This document shows, piece by piece, positions 32,754 to 44,229 of a stretch of DNA of 64,000 bases (position 1 is its first letter; every line of letters starts with the position of its first letter). The translations under genes and the position numbers were made by a program. A model generated the notes under the pieces. It was not told the origin of the DNA and searched no databases. It worked only from the letters and a program-made list of their open reading frames with translations. The stretch comes from Ovis canadensis. Its lineage: Eukaryota > Chordata > Mammalia > Artiodactyla > Bovidae. The stretch is taken from the NCBI RefSeq assembly GCF_042477335.2, contig NC_091255.1:35132501-35196500 (forward strand), written 5' to 3'.

Positions 32754-35700
32754 ATGCTGGGCCGGGCATCCCGGTTACTCTTGGTCCTACTGTTTGTAGC
32801 TTGTCTCACTCCTTCAGGTTTGTCAGAGGCCCGGAGCCCCGAATCCGGGGAAGGAAACGGGCGGGAGGCACTAGCGCCGCGGGGTTGAGTTAAGTGAGGA
32901 GCCAGGGTCCCCAAGGCAGCTGGGGCAGGGGGAGGGCCAGCTGCTTGGGCTTGGGGATGGGCTGGGGAACACCTGGGTCCAGATGTGATTATGGACATAT
33001 TTGGGGAGAGTGAAGCGTGGGTCGAGCCGGGGTCGGGGCTCAGATCCTGGGGTCTACGGGAGACACTGTAGCGAGGCTGTGGGTTGAAGTCTTAGTAGCA
33101 GCTGCATGAGCCCCTTGAACCGGGGCCTGTGCGAGCCACTTCCATTCCTCTCAGGCAATGGCAACGAAGGCAGCAAGGTTGGGAGGTGTCCCTGCAATCG
33201 TACAATCCCTTCCCGTTCCCCTCCAAACGAGAGTGAAATGAGTCATCTCCGAAAATACCTGACAGCATATCAGCGCTGTTTTTCCTACATCAGGTAATCT
33301 CACCACCCACCCCTGGGAGGGCTGCGCGGCGCCCCTCGCCCCCAGCCCTTCAGGATCCTCTGGTCAAACTCGATCTCCTTCTGGGAGGACGTCTAGCCCC
33401 TGCCCCATTCCTCCCGGTCACGTTCGCCCTAATTCGTTGCACCTTCAGTTTCCCTTTTCCCCTGTCCCACCTACCTGGAATTTCCCAGTCCCAGCAGAAA
33501 CTGCCGAAGCTCGGGAGTGACCTCACTTCCTTGGAACCAGGAGAGAGCTGAGAATAGCGGGGGTGGGACAGAGAGTGGGGACACATCTGAAGCCAGGTCG
33601 TTCCTCAGGTTCCAGCTACCCCGCGGAACTGTGTGTGGAGGCAGCACTGACCGCTGGGTTCAGGAACTGATGCGCTGCTTTGACAGCGGAGGTGAGAGCT
33701 TCCCCCTCCTCCCTAGGCCCTGTCCCCAGGGCTCCTGTGCGGCCCCCTTACACCCTTCTTTGCCTCAGCCCTTTCTTCTTCAGTACGCTTTGACTTAAGT
33801 TCCTCTTTACCATAAACCCTTCACCATCACTTTCATGATTTTTGCCAATACTTCCTATCACTGTGCATTTACTTAATGTTGTTCTTGAAATCAAGGCACT
33901 ATTTTTATGTTCCGGTATTTTGTGGTGGCGGCTTCCCCAGTGGCTCAGGGGTAAAGAATCTACCTGCCAGTGGAGGAGATAGTGGGTTCTATCCTTGGGT
34001 TGGAAGGATCCCCTGGAGAAGATGTCACTCTTGACTGGGAAATCCCATGGACAGAGGAGCCTTATGGGCTATAGTCCATGGAGCTGCAAAAGAGTCAGAC
34101 ATTACTTGATGACTAAACAACAAGAACAATTTTATTATGGAAATTTGAAGACATGTACAAAAGTTGAGAGATTTGTCCAGTGAACATCCATATAACCACC
34201 ACCTAATTCTATGTTTGATTTTTATATTTGATGTATTTTATATACATCCATAATAAAGCAAATATATTTTATATTTTATAATATCGAGTTTAAGGCATTG
34301 TAACTATATTTGCTTTATTGCCCACCCATCTATCTATGCATCCCTCTATCCCTCATTGATCTGCCTAATATCTTTTTTGTACACTTCCAAGTAAGTTGCA
34401 GGTTTGACTATACTTTATTCCCAGACATTTCACCATGTATATTATTAAGGAGAGTTCTGTATTTTATTGTTCCTTTGAAGTGAAATTTTAAAACAATGAA
34501 ATGAATAAATAAGTGTATACAGCTACTTTTGAAAAATTTAATGGCAACTTGTCCTAAGCAGGAACACCTGTGAAGTCACAAATTTGATATGCTGGTTGTA
34601 TTTTACCCCTAAAATAAATACACAACCATTAAGACACCAGGTGTTCTTCCAGGTCCCAGCACCTATCTGATTTCATCTACTCTTCCTTGCTACTCTGGCC
34701 TTTGTTAATAAAATTATCCCTAAGTTACAGCTAAAAGAAATGAACCCCAGAGAGGTTAGGCAACAAGGGGCAAGGTCACAGCTACTTTGTAGCAGAGTCT
34801 GGGTTCCAACCTGGGTGTCCTGACTTCCCAGGACATGATTGCCCCAGGGGTTCCATGTTGTAGTTGCTCACTTTCATCTCTCCATATTTTCCCTCTACCC
34901 TCCTTTCCTGGCCTTCAGCTGTTCCCTTGGTGTTTTCCTTGACCCACTACCCTGCCCTCTGTCTAGTTCTTCACCTTGTCACCTCGTAGCCCTGATTCCT
35001 CACTTCTTGCTTCTTCAGAATGTAGACATGCTCAACCTAGGGTGGTGACCCACCAGGCGGGTGCACCTCTTCACAGCACCCAGCTTCCTGAGCCCACAGA
35101 AGCAGCACCTTCAGACACAGCCACCACTTCCCAGATGTACCTGCCATCCACTTTGCAGCATACCCAGCAACCCACTCCTCTGGAAGGAGCACTGTCCTTG
35201 GACAGCAAGCTCATCCCCACCCATGAAACTACCACTTACACTTCAGGCCACAGTCTGGGGGCAGAGCCTGAGGCTAGGGAGAACCAGAAGCAGCTGAAAG
35301 AAAACATGGGTCCTGCGGCTGGGACATTAGCCATGGTGCCTGTGTTGTCCCTCTTGGCCATCGTTTTCATCCTCACTGGAGTCCTACTCTACGTGGTGTG
35401 CAAGCGGAGGAGGAAGCAGCCTCTACAGCATCCCCCAGGTAAACTGGGCTTCTGAACCCCTCCTCCAGGGACCCAGAGCCTCCCTGGCAGGGATTCTGCC
35501 AGCAGCAGCTCCCAGGCAGACCCAGAGACAAATACAGGCGATGAGTGAAGAGTCAGCCCGACTACAGAGTGGAGAGGGAGGGACGCCATCATAGGCCCAG
35601 GGACCAGCCCTCGAAGTCAGGCAGTGCTTGGAGCAACATCAAGGTGGCAGCTAGAGCAGACTAGTGGGAGATGAAGCTGTGGAGGAAGGTGGGAGCCCTT

Positions 35701-35931
35701 CATTCAATTCACAGATCTTTACTGTTGAGCACCTGCTGTGTACCTGGTCTACAGCTAATGTTTTGGACTCTGATTCCCCAGTTTAAGCTGTCACCCCTTG
35801 CCCCCCTGATACCCTGCCCAACTTCCCTTGATCTCAGAGCGCATCTGTTAATTTCTTTATCTTTTCCAGATCTTGCAGCTTCATTATATATCTGCAGCAG
35901 AAGAACCAGTACACAGAATGGAATCTTGTGA
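32754..35931 (+). CDS. CXCL16: CXCL16, transmembrane chemokine (5 exons, altered C-terminus)
   Basis: Exons 32754-32817, 33155-33293, 33609-33691, 35019-35438, 35870-35931; all GT/AG, 255 residues. Residues 1-21 are a signal peptide. The chemokine domain carries the C-x-C pair C33-P-C35 and further cysteines C63, C77, C91 and C97. A Ser/Thr/Pro-rich mucin-like stalk runs to about 195, followed by one membrane helix at about 201-222 and a basic stop (KRRRK). Family knowledge: ligand of CXCR6, also a scavenger receptor for oxidised lipoprotein, shed by ADAM proteases. The last exon reads DLAASLYICSRRTSTQNGIL where I recall DLPVHYIPVAPDSNT in human; a shift of one base would restore an LHYI-like stretch. 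The frame is open upstream of Met1 but has no ATG. If intron 4 is kept, the protein ends in GKLGF. Confidence 0.93.
33927..34130 (+). mobile_element. Bov-tA SINE in CXCL16 intron 3
   Basis: GGCTTCCCCAGTGGCTCAGG to TTACTTGATGACTAAACAACAAG. Surrounding AT-rich sequence (34135-34480) looks like an old L1M 3' end (AAAGTTGAGAGATTTGTCCA). Confidence 0.88.
34135..34480. mobile_element. Old L1M-type fragment in CXCL16 intron 3
   Basis: Weak similarity in order and wording to L1M 3' ends (GTTGAGAGATTTGTCCAGTG, then CCAGACATTTCACCATGTAT). Confidence 0.5.
34715..34835. repeat. MIR-type ancient SINE in CXCL16 intron 3
   Basis: CCCCAGAGAGGTTAGGCAAC, then AAGGTCACAGCTACTTTGTA, then TGGGTTCCAACCTGGGTGTC. 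Confidence 0.65.
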
Positions 35932-36526
35932 GGGCAGATTGTGATTTATTCAGCATCAATTAATATACGAGAACAATCTCTGGCACATGGTAGACACTCT
36001 ACTTATTGGTCAGTGTTTAATTCACAACTAACCAGCCACGGACCTCCCTTAGACCTTTCCTCTTTTATTTTGGATTTCTCCTATACTGTGATATAAAATT
36101 TACTGTTTATGTCTTGTATAAATTCCATATTTTTTAACTACTAAAACTTATTTTTATAATTTTTGGCTCTTCTTTCTGCAGACATGGGTCTTATGCCCTT
36201 GCCCCCTAATCATGCCTGGTTCTTGGCTTCAGCTTCTCTGCTGATGGCCACCTAGCATCTTCCCCCTCAACATCTCCTCCCAACCCCCACCAGCCTCCAT
36301 GTCCCATGACCCGTATATTTTGCTCTTGTCACTTCACACCACACCAGTGTTCCTCCCTAGCTTCTACCCTCTCCTGCTTCACGCCCTGAACCCACAGTAA
36401 AGGCCTGGGCTTTTCCACCCTCCCTCCTCAGCAGCTGCCATGCAGCCTGGTTTTACTTCCTCAACCCCTTACATCACCATATATGCCCCAATTAGAGTCT
36501 AAGCTCCTTGTTTTAGTGTTATTATT
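35932..36526. other. CXCL16 3' UTR and gap to MED11
   Basis: The two genes converge here. No canonical AATAAA on the plus strand was found between the CXCL16 stop and 36540, so its poly(A) site is not fixed. AGTAAA at 36396 is a weak candidate. Confidence 0.5.
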
Positions 36527-36532
36527 TTTATT
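36527..36532 (-). terminator. MED11: Poly(A) signal of MED11
   Basis: AATAAA on the minus strand, about 360 nt past the MED11 stop. Confidence 0.75.
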
Positions 36533-36890
36533 AGCAAAACCCTTCGTTCTCATTTTGTCTTTTTCAGTGAACCAAAAATGTGTCTTCCTTGGTCCAAGTC
36601 TGCGGAAAGCCTAGGGCAGGGACATGAGGAAGTGGGCTGGGTGTCTAAGTCTCCACCTTCTGTCTGAGCTTGTCCGTACTCAGTGAAGTACATGGCAGGA
36701 GCAACCTGCTGGAGGAGCCAGGGCACAGCTGTGCACAGGCTTGGTCTCTTAAGTGTCTTCCTTCCCACCTTCTGCACCCTTGTCCTCATGGCCTCTGACC
36801 AGTACGGCAGGTACAGGGTAGCCCACACTCTCCAGATTCGGTTCTGGGGTATATGTGGAGCTCTCCCTCCAAGCTGTTCACCTGCTTGGC

Positions 36891-38247
36891 CTAGTTCTCC
36901 AGCATCTGCTCACAGGTTCGGGCCACCTCACTGAGCTTGAGGCGAGCATAGTCCACTCGCTTCAGGGCCATTTGACAGTCCTTCCTTGAAGAGTAGCTGG
37001 AGCCCTCGTGGGGCTGCCCTGTGGCCACCTATAGGACATTCAGATTGATCAGTGAAGCACCCCTTCCCTCACCCATCTCCCCAACAAGTCATCAGGTCTT
37101 TTGCCTCATTTCTTCCCTGAGTTTGAATTTGCTATGCCAGATGGTTAGCTGGATTACCTAGAGCACATCAATGAACTTCTATTAAAAACCTCTGTAAAGT
37201 GGGGATGACTGTAACTACTTCCTAGAGTTGTTATGGGCTTCCCTGATGGCTCACATGGTAAAGAATCTGCTTGCAATGCAGGAGACCCGGGTTCAATCCC
37301 TGGGTCGGGAAGATCCCCTGGAGAATGGAATGGCTACCCATTCCAGTATTCTTGCCTGAGAAATTCCATGGACAGAGGAGCCTGGCGGGCTACAGTCCAC
37401 AGGGTCACAGAGAGTCGGACACGGCTGAGAGACTAACAGTTTCACTTTTCCGAGTTGTTATAGGATTAGATAATGCAGAATGTCTAGCACACTGTACACG
37501 TTTAGTAAATGGTGCTTCCTGTTGTAATAACCTCAGAGCCCTTTCAGTCCTGTTCCTTTTCTCGTGAGGTAGCTGTCTGGAGCGCTGTACACTTGAGGTC
37601 AGGTCAAATGTCTACGGGCAAATCCTACAGCTTTCCTATTGTTTAGATGCCCTCTCCCAGGGCTTTCCCACCCACTGGCTCATGTGATGCAACTCAGTGA
37701 CACAGGAAACCTGTCCTGGAAGGGAAGGATGCTGCCAGGATCGACGGGCTTGCTGGGTAGGGCTGGTTTTGCTTGGCTCCGGGGGTCCAAAGCTGTGCCC
37801 CGGACTCTTGAAGAATAAGGCTAAGGCAGAGAGCTGGGGTGGGAGCGTAGCACGTTCCACCACACACACCTGAGTGAGATAGCGAATCTGAGCCGACAGC
37901 TCTGCTTCCACGTGCTGCACCGACGCGGTGAAGGCCGCTGCCTGTCGGTCTAAGAGCCTCTCGTTGGTTTTTTCCTTGGACAGTTCCAAGATCACGGTAC
38001 CTGCCGGAGCGGAGAGCGGGCGGGGCTATCCGAAGACCGCCAGTATAGCCCCGCCCCAGGGCCAGCCCCACCCACCCCTAAACCCAGTTAGGATCCCTTC
38101 CAACCCAACTTGGTCCGCGCATGTGCAAGCGGTCGCGCCCCTCTCGTCTTCGTATCCCGAACCTGCATTCTGAAGAATGGCTCCAATTTCTCTTTCGATG
38201 TCTTCCAGGGCGCGTAGTCGCTCGTTCGCCAGGCTGTAGGTAGCCAT
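36891..38247 (-). CDS. MED11: MED11, Mediator complex subunit 11 (3 exons)
   Basis: Exons 38247-38163, 38000-37870, 37028-36891; GT/AG borders (intron 1 donor is GTTCGG), 117 residues, the same length as human. The N-terminus [20 protein letters not shown] and the C-terminus RTCEQMLEN are as in the family. The protein is a small helical subunit of the Mediator head module that pairs with MED22, binds the RNA polymerase II region and helps TFIIH recruitment in the nucleus. Intron 1 is only 162 bp; intron 2 (841 bp) holds a Bov-tA SINE. It converges with CXCL16 and has a CpG promoter with housekeeping sites. No break was seen. Confidence 0.97.
37225..37461 (+). mobile_element. Bov-tA SINE in MED11 intron 2, with target-site duplication
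   Basis: GAGTTGTTAT at 37225-37234 and 37452-37461 bounds a sense Bov-tA (37235-37451) that lies against the gene direction. Confidence 0.95.
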
Positions 38248-38460
38248 CGTTACCCTCGGGTTTTCTTTTGCGAAATACTACGGAAAAACGCCCGGAAGTA
38301 ACTGTCGGTTTGCGCCTGCGCAGAGGGCGCACCTTAGCCAACACCACAGTTCCCAGGATGCTCAGCGTGGTCTTTCCCTTCCGGTTTCACCGGGTGAACT
38401 ACAACTCCCAGGGTCTCGTGCGCATGCCCGCTGCGAGACCCCACCGCGTGACCACCTGTG
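38248..38460. promoter_or_regulatory. MED11 promoter, CpG-rich with housekeeping motifs
   Basis: Visible sites: ETS CCGGAAGT at 38292-38299, NRF1-like TGCGCCTGCGCA at 38311-38322, a second ETS (CCTTCCGG) at 38377-38384, and two ZNF143/SBS-like motifs at 38343-38361 and 38398-38415. No TATA box. Such promoters often fire both ways. Confidence 0.75.
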
Positions 38461-38626
38461 GTAAGACGGAGTATCGAAAATTTCTCCAGTCTAAGGCCAT
38501 TCAGACCTGTCCACCTTCACGACACTGTTGTGGTCTGTTTAATTTCTTCTACAAGAATTTCTTGAGCGTCTTCGGGGTGCTGGGTGATGATGGTAGGACC
38601 TTTGGGGTATTACAGACTGGACAGCC

Positions 38627-38687
38627 ATGGACCCTCTGTCTGCCTATCCCACTCCGCCACCTATCGGGGCCCTGGGAAAACGACTTG
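38627..38687 (+). other. Candidate first coding exon divergent from MED11
   Basis: ATG in a strong Kozak context (ACAGCCATGG) opens a frame of 20 codons, beginning MDPLSAYPTPPP, then meets a good donor (TTG|GTGAGTG) at 38688. It lies 380 bp from the MED11 start codon on the opposite strand. I do not recognise the peptide and see no matching acceptor that I can defend. It may be a noncoding divergent transcript or chance. Confidence 0.3.
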
Positions 38688-38689
38688 GT

Positions 38690-39536
38690 GAGTGTGACAT
38701 TATTCGCCGTAGCGCTTCCCTCTGACCGGGAGCTGCGCTAAAACACGGACTGTCAATATATTCTGAGGCGCTTGCTCCTGTCAGCCGTTTCCCTCTCTGA
38801 TTGCTTATTATGTGGTTGCCTCTGGGGATACAAAGGTGAGTGAGGTGGACTCACGTGAGAGTGGATAGGTGCTTTATTAGGGATACGCCCAGGGTGTATC
38901 TCTAGGAATGGAGAAAGGATTCCAGGAGGAAATGTTGCTTGAACTGAATCTGGGGGTTAACCAGGTGACTGAGAGGTTGGAGTGGAAAAGGGAAGGGCAC
39001 AGCAAGCGCGTAGTGTTGTGAGGGGCCGACAGATTGGAAGTCCAATAAGTTTGACTGGAGTGAACGCAGTGTGGTTGGTGGCTAGGTGTGACTGGGGAGA
39101 CCGCAGTGGGGAGCCAGACCAGAAAATGGCTTGCAAGCTAAGGAATTTGAACTTTATTTTGAAGGCATTTGGGAACGGTTGAAAGGTTTTCAAGAAGTGG
39201 ATTCTGACCAGCTATATCTTTCAGGAAAGATCAATCTTGACAGTTTATGCAAGGTTGAGAATGAAGCCAGTTTGCCCAGGGTTAGCAAGCGAGTGGAGGG
39301 TTTTAGTTAAATTTGAGGTATCTAGCATTTAACTTCACTCTTTTTCTAAATCCTAAGAAGATAACAATAAGGGGATTTAAGGAAGGGGTCAAGGAAAGGA
39401 GTTAATAATAGCAAAACTTTCAATAGAAACTGGAAAACAGAAGGTCATATGGTTAACTAAACCAGCAGTGAAGAAAGCTTAGAAGCAACTTAATTTACCC
39501 CTAAATCAATGGGATTACAGTACAGCTGGGCTGTCA
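38690..39536. other. Intergenic, possible old transposon remnant
   Basis: 38800-39240 has the wording of an ancient mammalian repeat (GGGGATACAAAGGTGAGTGA, then GGAATTTGAACTTTATTTTG). The family is not assigned. No gene. Confidence 0.4.
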
Positions 39537-42288
39537 GTCAGTTCAGTTGCTCAGTCCTGTCCAGCTCTTCCACCCCATCGACTGCAGTGCGCCAGGCCTC
39601 TCTGTCCATCACCAACTCCCGGAGTTTACTCAAACTCATGTCTGTTTAGTTGGTGATGCCATCCAACCATCTCATCTTCTATCGTCCCCTTCTTCTGCCT
39701 TCAGTCTTTCCCAGTGTCAGGGTCTTTTCCAGTGAGTCAGTTCTTCACATCAGGCGGCCAAAGTATTGGAGTTTCAGCTTCAGCATCAGTGCTTCCAATG
39801 AATATTCAGTACTGATTTCCTTTAGGATGGACTGGTTGGATCTCCTTGGTGTCCAAGGGACTCTCAAGAGTCTTCTCTGACACCACAGTTCAAAAGCATC
39901 AATTCTGTATTCAGCTTTCTTTATAGTCCAACTCTCACATCCATAGATGACTATTGGAAAAACCATAGCTTTGACTAGACAGACCTTCGTTGGCAAAGTA
40001 ATGTCTCTGCTTTTTAATAAGCTGTTAAGGCTGGTCATAGTTTTTTTTTTTTCCAAGGAGCAAGTGTCTTTTAATTTCATGGCTTCAGTCACCATCTACA
40101 GTGATTTTGGAGCCCCAAAAAATAAAGTCTGCGACTGTATCCATTGTTTTCCCATCTATTTGCCATGGAGTGATGGGACCAGATGCCATTGTCTTAGTTT
40201 TCTGAATGTTGAGTTTTAAGCCAACTTTTTCACTCTTCTCTTTCACTTTCATCAAGAGGCTCTTTAGTTCTTTTTTGCTTTCTGCCATCAGTGTGGTGTC
40301 ATCTGCATATCTGAGGTTATTGATATTTCTCCCAGCAATCTTGATTCTAGCTTGGGCTTCATCCAGTCCAGCATTTCTCATGATGTACTCTGCATATAAG
40401 TTAAATAAACAGGGTGACAATATACAGCCTTGACTTACTGCTTTCCCAATTTGGAACCAGTCTGTTGTTCCATGACCAGTTGTAACTCATTTCTTGACCT
40501 GCATACAGATTTTTTCAGGAGGCAGATAAGGTGGTCTGATATTCCCATCTCTTGAAGAATTTTTCACAGTTCGTTGTGATCCACAATAAACTTTGGCTTT
40601 GGCATAATCAGTAAAGCAGAAATAGATTTTTTTCTGGAACTCTCTTGCTCTTTGATGATCCATTGGATGTTGGCAATTTGATCTCTGGTTTCTCTTCCCT
40701 TTTTAAAATCCAGCTTGAACATCTGAAAGTTCACGGTTCATGTATTGTTGAAGCCTGGCTTGGAGAATTTTGAACATTACTTTGCCAGCGTGTGAGATGA
40801 GTGCAATTGTTCAGTAGTTTGAGTATTCTTTGGCATTGCCTTTCTTTGGGATTGGAATGAAAACTGACCTTTTCCAGTCCTGTGGCCACTGCTGAGTTTT
40901 CCAAATTTGCTGGCATATTGAATGCAGCACTTTCACAGCATCATCTTTTAGGATTTGAAATAGCTCAACTGGAATGCCATCACCTTCACTAGCTTTGTTC
41001 ATAGTGATGCTTCCTAAGGCCCACTTGACTTCACATTATAGGATGTCTGGCTCTAGGTGAATGAAGACACCATTGTGGTTATCTGGGTCATGAAGATCTT
41101 TTTTGTACAGTTCTTCAGTGCATTCTTGCCACCTCTTCTTAATATTGTCTGCTTCTGTTAGGTCCATACTGTTTCTGTCCTTTATTGTGCCCATCTTTGC
41201 ATGAAATATCCCCTTGGAATCTCTAATTTTCTTGAAGAGATCTCTAGTTTTTCCCATTCTATTGTATTCCTCTATTTTTTTTTTTTTTGCCTTGATCACT
41301 GAGGAAGGCTTTCTTATCTCTCCTTGCTGTTCTTTGGAACTCTGCATTCAAATGAGTATATCTTTCCTTTTCTCCTTTGCCTTTCTCCTCTCTTCTTGTC
41401 AGAGCTGTTTGTAAGGCCTCCTTAGACAACCATTTTGCCTTTTTGCATTTGTTTTTCTTGGGGATGGTCTTGCTTCTTGCACAGTGTCACAAACCTCCAT
41501 CCATAGTTCTTCAGGCAGTCTGTCTATTAGATCTAATCCCTTGAATCTATTCGTCACTTCCACTGTATAGTTGTAAGGGATTTGATTTAGGTCATACCTG
41601 AATGGTCTACTGGTTTTCCGTACTTTCTTCAATTTAAGTCTGAATTTGTCAACAGGCGTTCATGATCTGAGCCACAGTCAGCTCCCAGTCTTGTTTTTGC
41701 TGACTGTATAGAGTGTCTCCATCTTTGGCTGCAAAGAATATAATCAATCTGATTTTAGTATTGACCATCTGGTGATGTCCATGTGTAGAGTCTTCTCTTG
41801 TGATGTTGGAATAGAGTGTTTGCTATGACCAGTGTGTTTTCTTTGCAAAAGTCTGTTAGCCTTTGCCCTGCTTCATTCTGTACTCCAAGGCCAAATTTGC
41901 CCTTTACTCCAGGTCTCTCTTGACTTCCTACTTTTGCCTTCCAGTCCCCTGTAATGAAAAGACATATTTTTTGGGTGTTAGTTCTAGAAGGTCTTGAACT
42001 GTTCAACTTCAGCTTCTTCAGCATTATTGGTCAGGGCATAGACTTGGATTACTGTGATATTGAATGGCTTGCTTTGGAAACGAACAGAGATCATTCTGTT
42101 GTTTTTGAGATTGCGTCCAAGTACTGCATTTCGGACTCTTTTGTTGACTATGATGGCTACTCTATTTCTTCTAAGGGATTCTTGCCTACAGTAGTAGATA
42201 TAATAGTCATCTGAGTTAAATTCACCCATTCCAGTCCATTTTAGCTGGAATGTAGGTAATACTAAAATTAGGAGGATTATTTGAAGTA
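39537..42288 (-). mobile_element. BovB LINE, antisense, longest copy in the window (about 2.75 kb)
   Basis: On the reverse strand: endonuclease pieces at 42292-41755 (GLGVQNEAGQRLTDFCKEN, RVRNAVLGRNLKNNR), the linker (VEVTNRFKGLDLIDRL), reverse transcriptase with NNLRYADDTTLMAES near 40310, and the C-terminal region down to the 3' end at 39537. Multiple frameshifts and stops; dead. Only the extreme 5' end is missing. Confidence 0.95.
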
Positions 42289-42290
42289 AC

Positions 42291-43198
42291 AAGGCTGTAT
42301 ATTGTCACCCTGCTTATTTAACTTCTATGCAGAGTACATCATGAGAAGCGCTGGGCTGGAAGAAGCACAAGCTGGAATCAAGATTGCCAGGAGAAATATC
42401 AATAACCTCAGATATGCAGATGACGCCACCCTTATGGCAGAAAGTGAAGAGGAACTAAAAAGCCTCTTGATGAAAGTGAAAGAGGAGAGTGAAAAAGTTG
42501 GCTTAAAGCTCAACATTCAGAAAATGAAGATCATGGCATCTGGTCCCATCACTTCATGGGAAATAGATGGAGAAAGAGTGGAAACAGTGGCAGACTATTT
42601 TTGGGGGCTCCAAAATCACTGCAGATGGTGATTGCAGCCATGAAATTAAAAGATGCTTACTCCTTGAAAGGAAAGTTATGACCAACCTAGATAGCATATT
42701 CAAAAGCAGAGACATTACTTTGTCAACAAAGGTCTGTCTAGTCAAGGCTATGGTTTTTCCTGTGGTCATGTATGGATGTGAGAGTTAGACTGTGAAGAAA
42801 GCTGAGCGCCGAAGAATTGATGCTTTTGAACTGTGGTGTTGGAGAAGACTCTTGAGAGTCCCTTGGACTGCAAGGAGATCCAACCAGTCCATTCTAAAGA
42901 TCAATCCTGGGTGTTCTTTGGAAGGAATGATTCTAAAGCTGAAACTCCAATACTTTGGCCACCTCATGCGAAGAGTTGACTCATTTGAAAAGACTGATGC
43001 TCGAGGGATTGGGGTCAGGAGGAGAAGGAGACGACAGAGGATGAGATGGCTGGATGACATCACCGACTCAATGGACATGAGTTTGAGTGAACTCTGGGAG
43101 CTGGTGATGGACAGGGAGGCCTGGCATGCTGCTGTTCATGGGGTCGCAAAGAGTTGGACACGACTGAGCGACTGAACGACTGAACTGAACTGAACTGA
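42291..43198 (+). mobile_element. BovB LINE, sense, abutting the antisense copy
   Basis: The forward frame at 42302-42631 reads SAGLEEAQAGIKIARRNINN, with YADDATLMAES. The copy ends with the CTGAA tail. With the neighbouring copy it forms an inverted pair of about 0.9 kb arms. Confidence 0.95.
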
Positions 43199-43605
43199 CC
43201 CCCCCATCTCCTTCTTTACTTAATGTGTCTCAGCAACTACTTACCCTCAACTCATCAGATTGCTGGAGGTTTCTTTGTTAGTGATGGAAAACAGAGTCTT
43301 TCTCATGGAGGGTACCTGGGTATGATTGTATTGAAGACAGAGATTGAGTGAAAGTTATTTACTGGGTGATGGTTTCTAGAACTCTGGCAACTAGGCTTAT
43401 ACCTTCAAGGTCGGAGACTGGAAGACTCTTACCTGGTAAATTTGACTATTCAGAGAAAAGACCTAAGGGTATTAATGTCAGGGGTTCTTCAACAGAGCAG
43501 TTAGCTGGATCATCCGCCAGTAAAACCCACAGTTGTAAGTCCCAACTGTATCCTCAGATCTTCTAGTCATCTTCTTAGTATGTCCCCCGAAAGATGAGCA
43601 GACTG
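43199..43605. other. Intergenic, no gene seen
   Basis: No supported feature. Confidence 0.4.
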
Positions 43606-43850
43606 GGACTTTCCTGGTGGTCCAGTGGGGAAGAATCACCCTTCTGGTACTGAGGACATGGGTTCAATTCCTGATCTGGAACTAAGAGCCCACGTGTCAT
43701 GGGGCAACTAAGCCTGTGTGCTGCAACTCCATGAGCTCTGTAGCTCCGTGCTGCAATGAAATGCCCACGCACCATGATGAACTATCCCATATGCCCAACT
43801 CAGTAAGGCCTGATGCAGCCAGATAAATACTAAAACAAGAATATGCATTT
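43606..43850 (+). mobile_element. CHR-type SINE, sense
   Basis: GGGACTTTCCTGGTGGTCCA to the end CAGCCAGATAAATACTAAAA. Confidence 0.83.
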
Positions 43851-44018
43851 TTTAAAAGAAAGATGAAAGATCTAAAACAAAGGATTTCCAGATGTTTGCT
43901 GAAACTTTCTAACTTCAGGTTAGAGAGAGACCAAATATACTGGGGGGGAAAAAAAGCACCTTAGATAACAAAGAGTAAAACTTAAGGAAAAAAACATTGA
44001 TCCTATTAGGTGAGAGAC

Positions 44019-44229
44019 TGGGGCTTCCCATGTGACGCTAGTGGTAAAGAATCTGCCTGCCAATTTGGGAGATTTAAGAAACTCAGGTTCCATCTCCTGG
44101 AGGAGGGCATGGCAACCAGTATTCTTGTCCTGGAGAAACCCATGGACAGACGAGCCTGGCAGGCAGCAGTCCATAGGGTCACAAAGAGTCGGACACGACT
44201 GAAGCAACTTGCAACTTAGCACACACACA
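44019..44229 (+). mobile_element. Bov-tA SINE, sense
   Basis: GGGGCTTCCCATGTGACGCT to GCAACTTAGCACACACAC. Confidence 0.88.
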
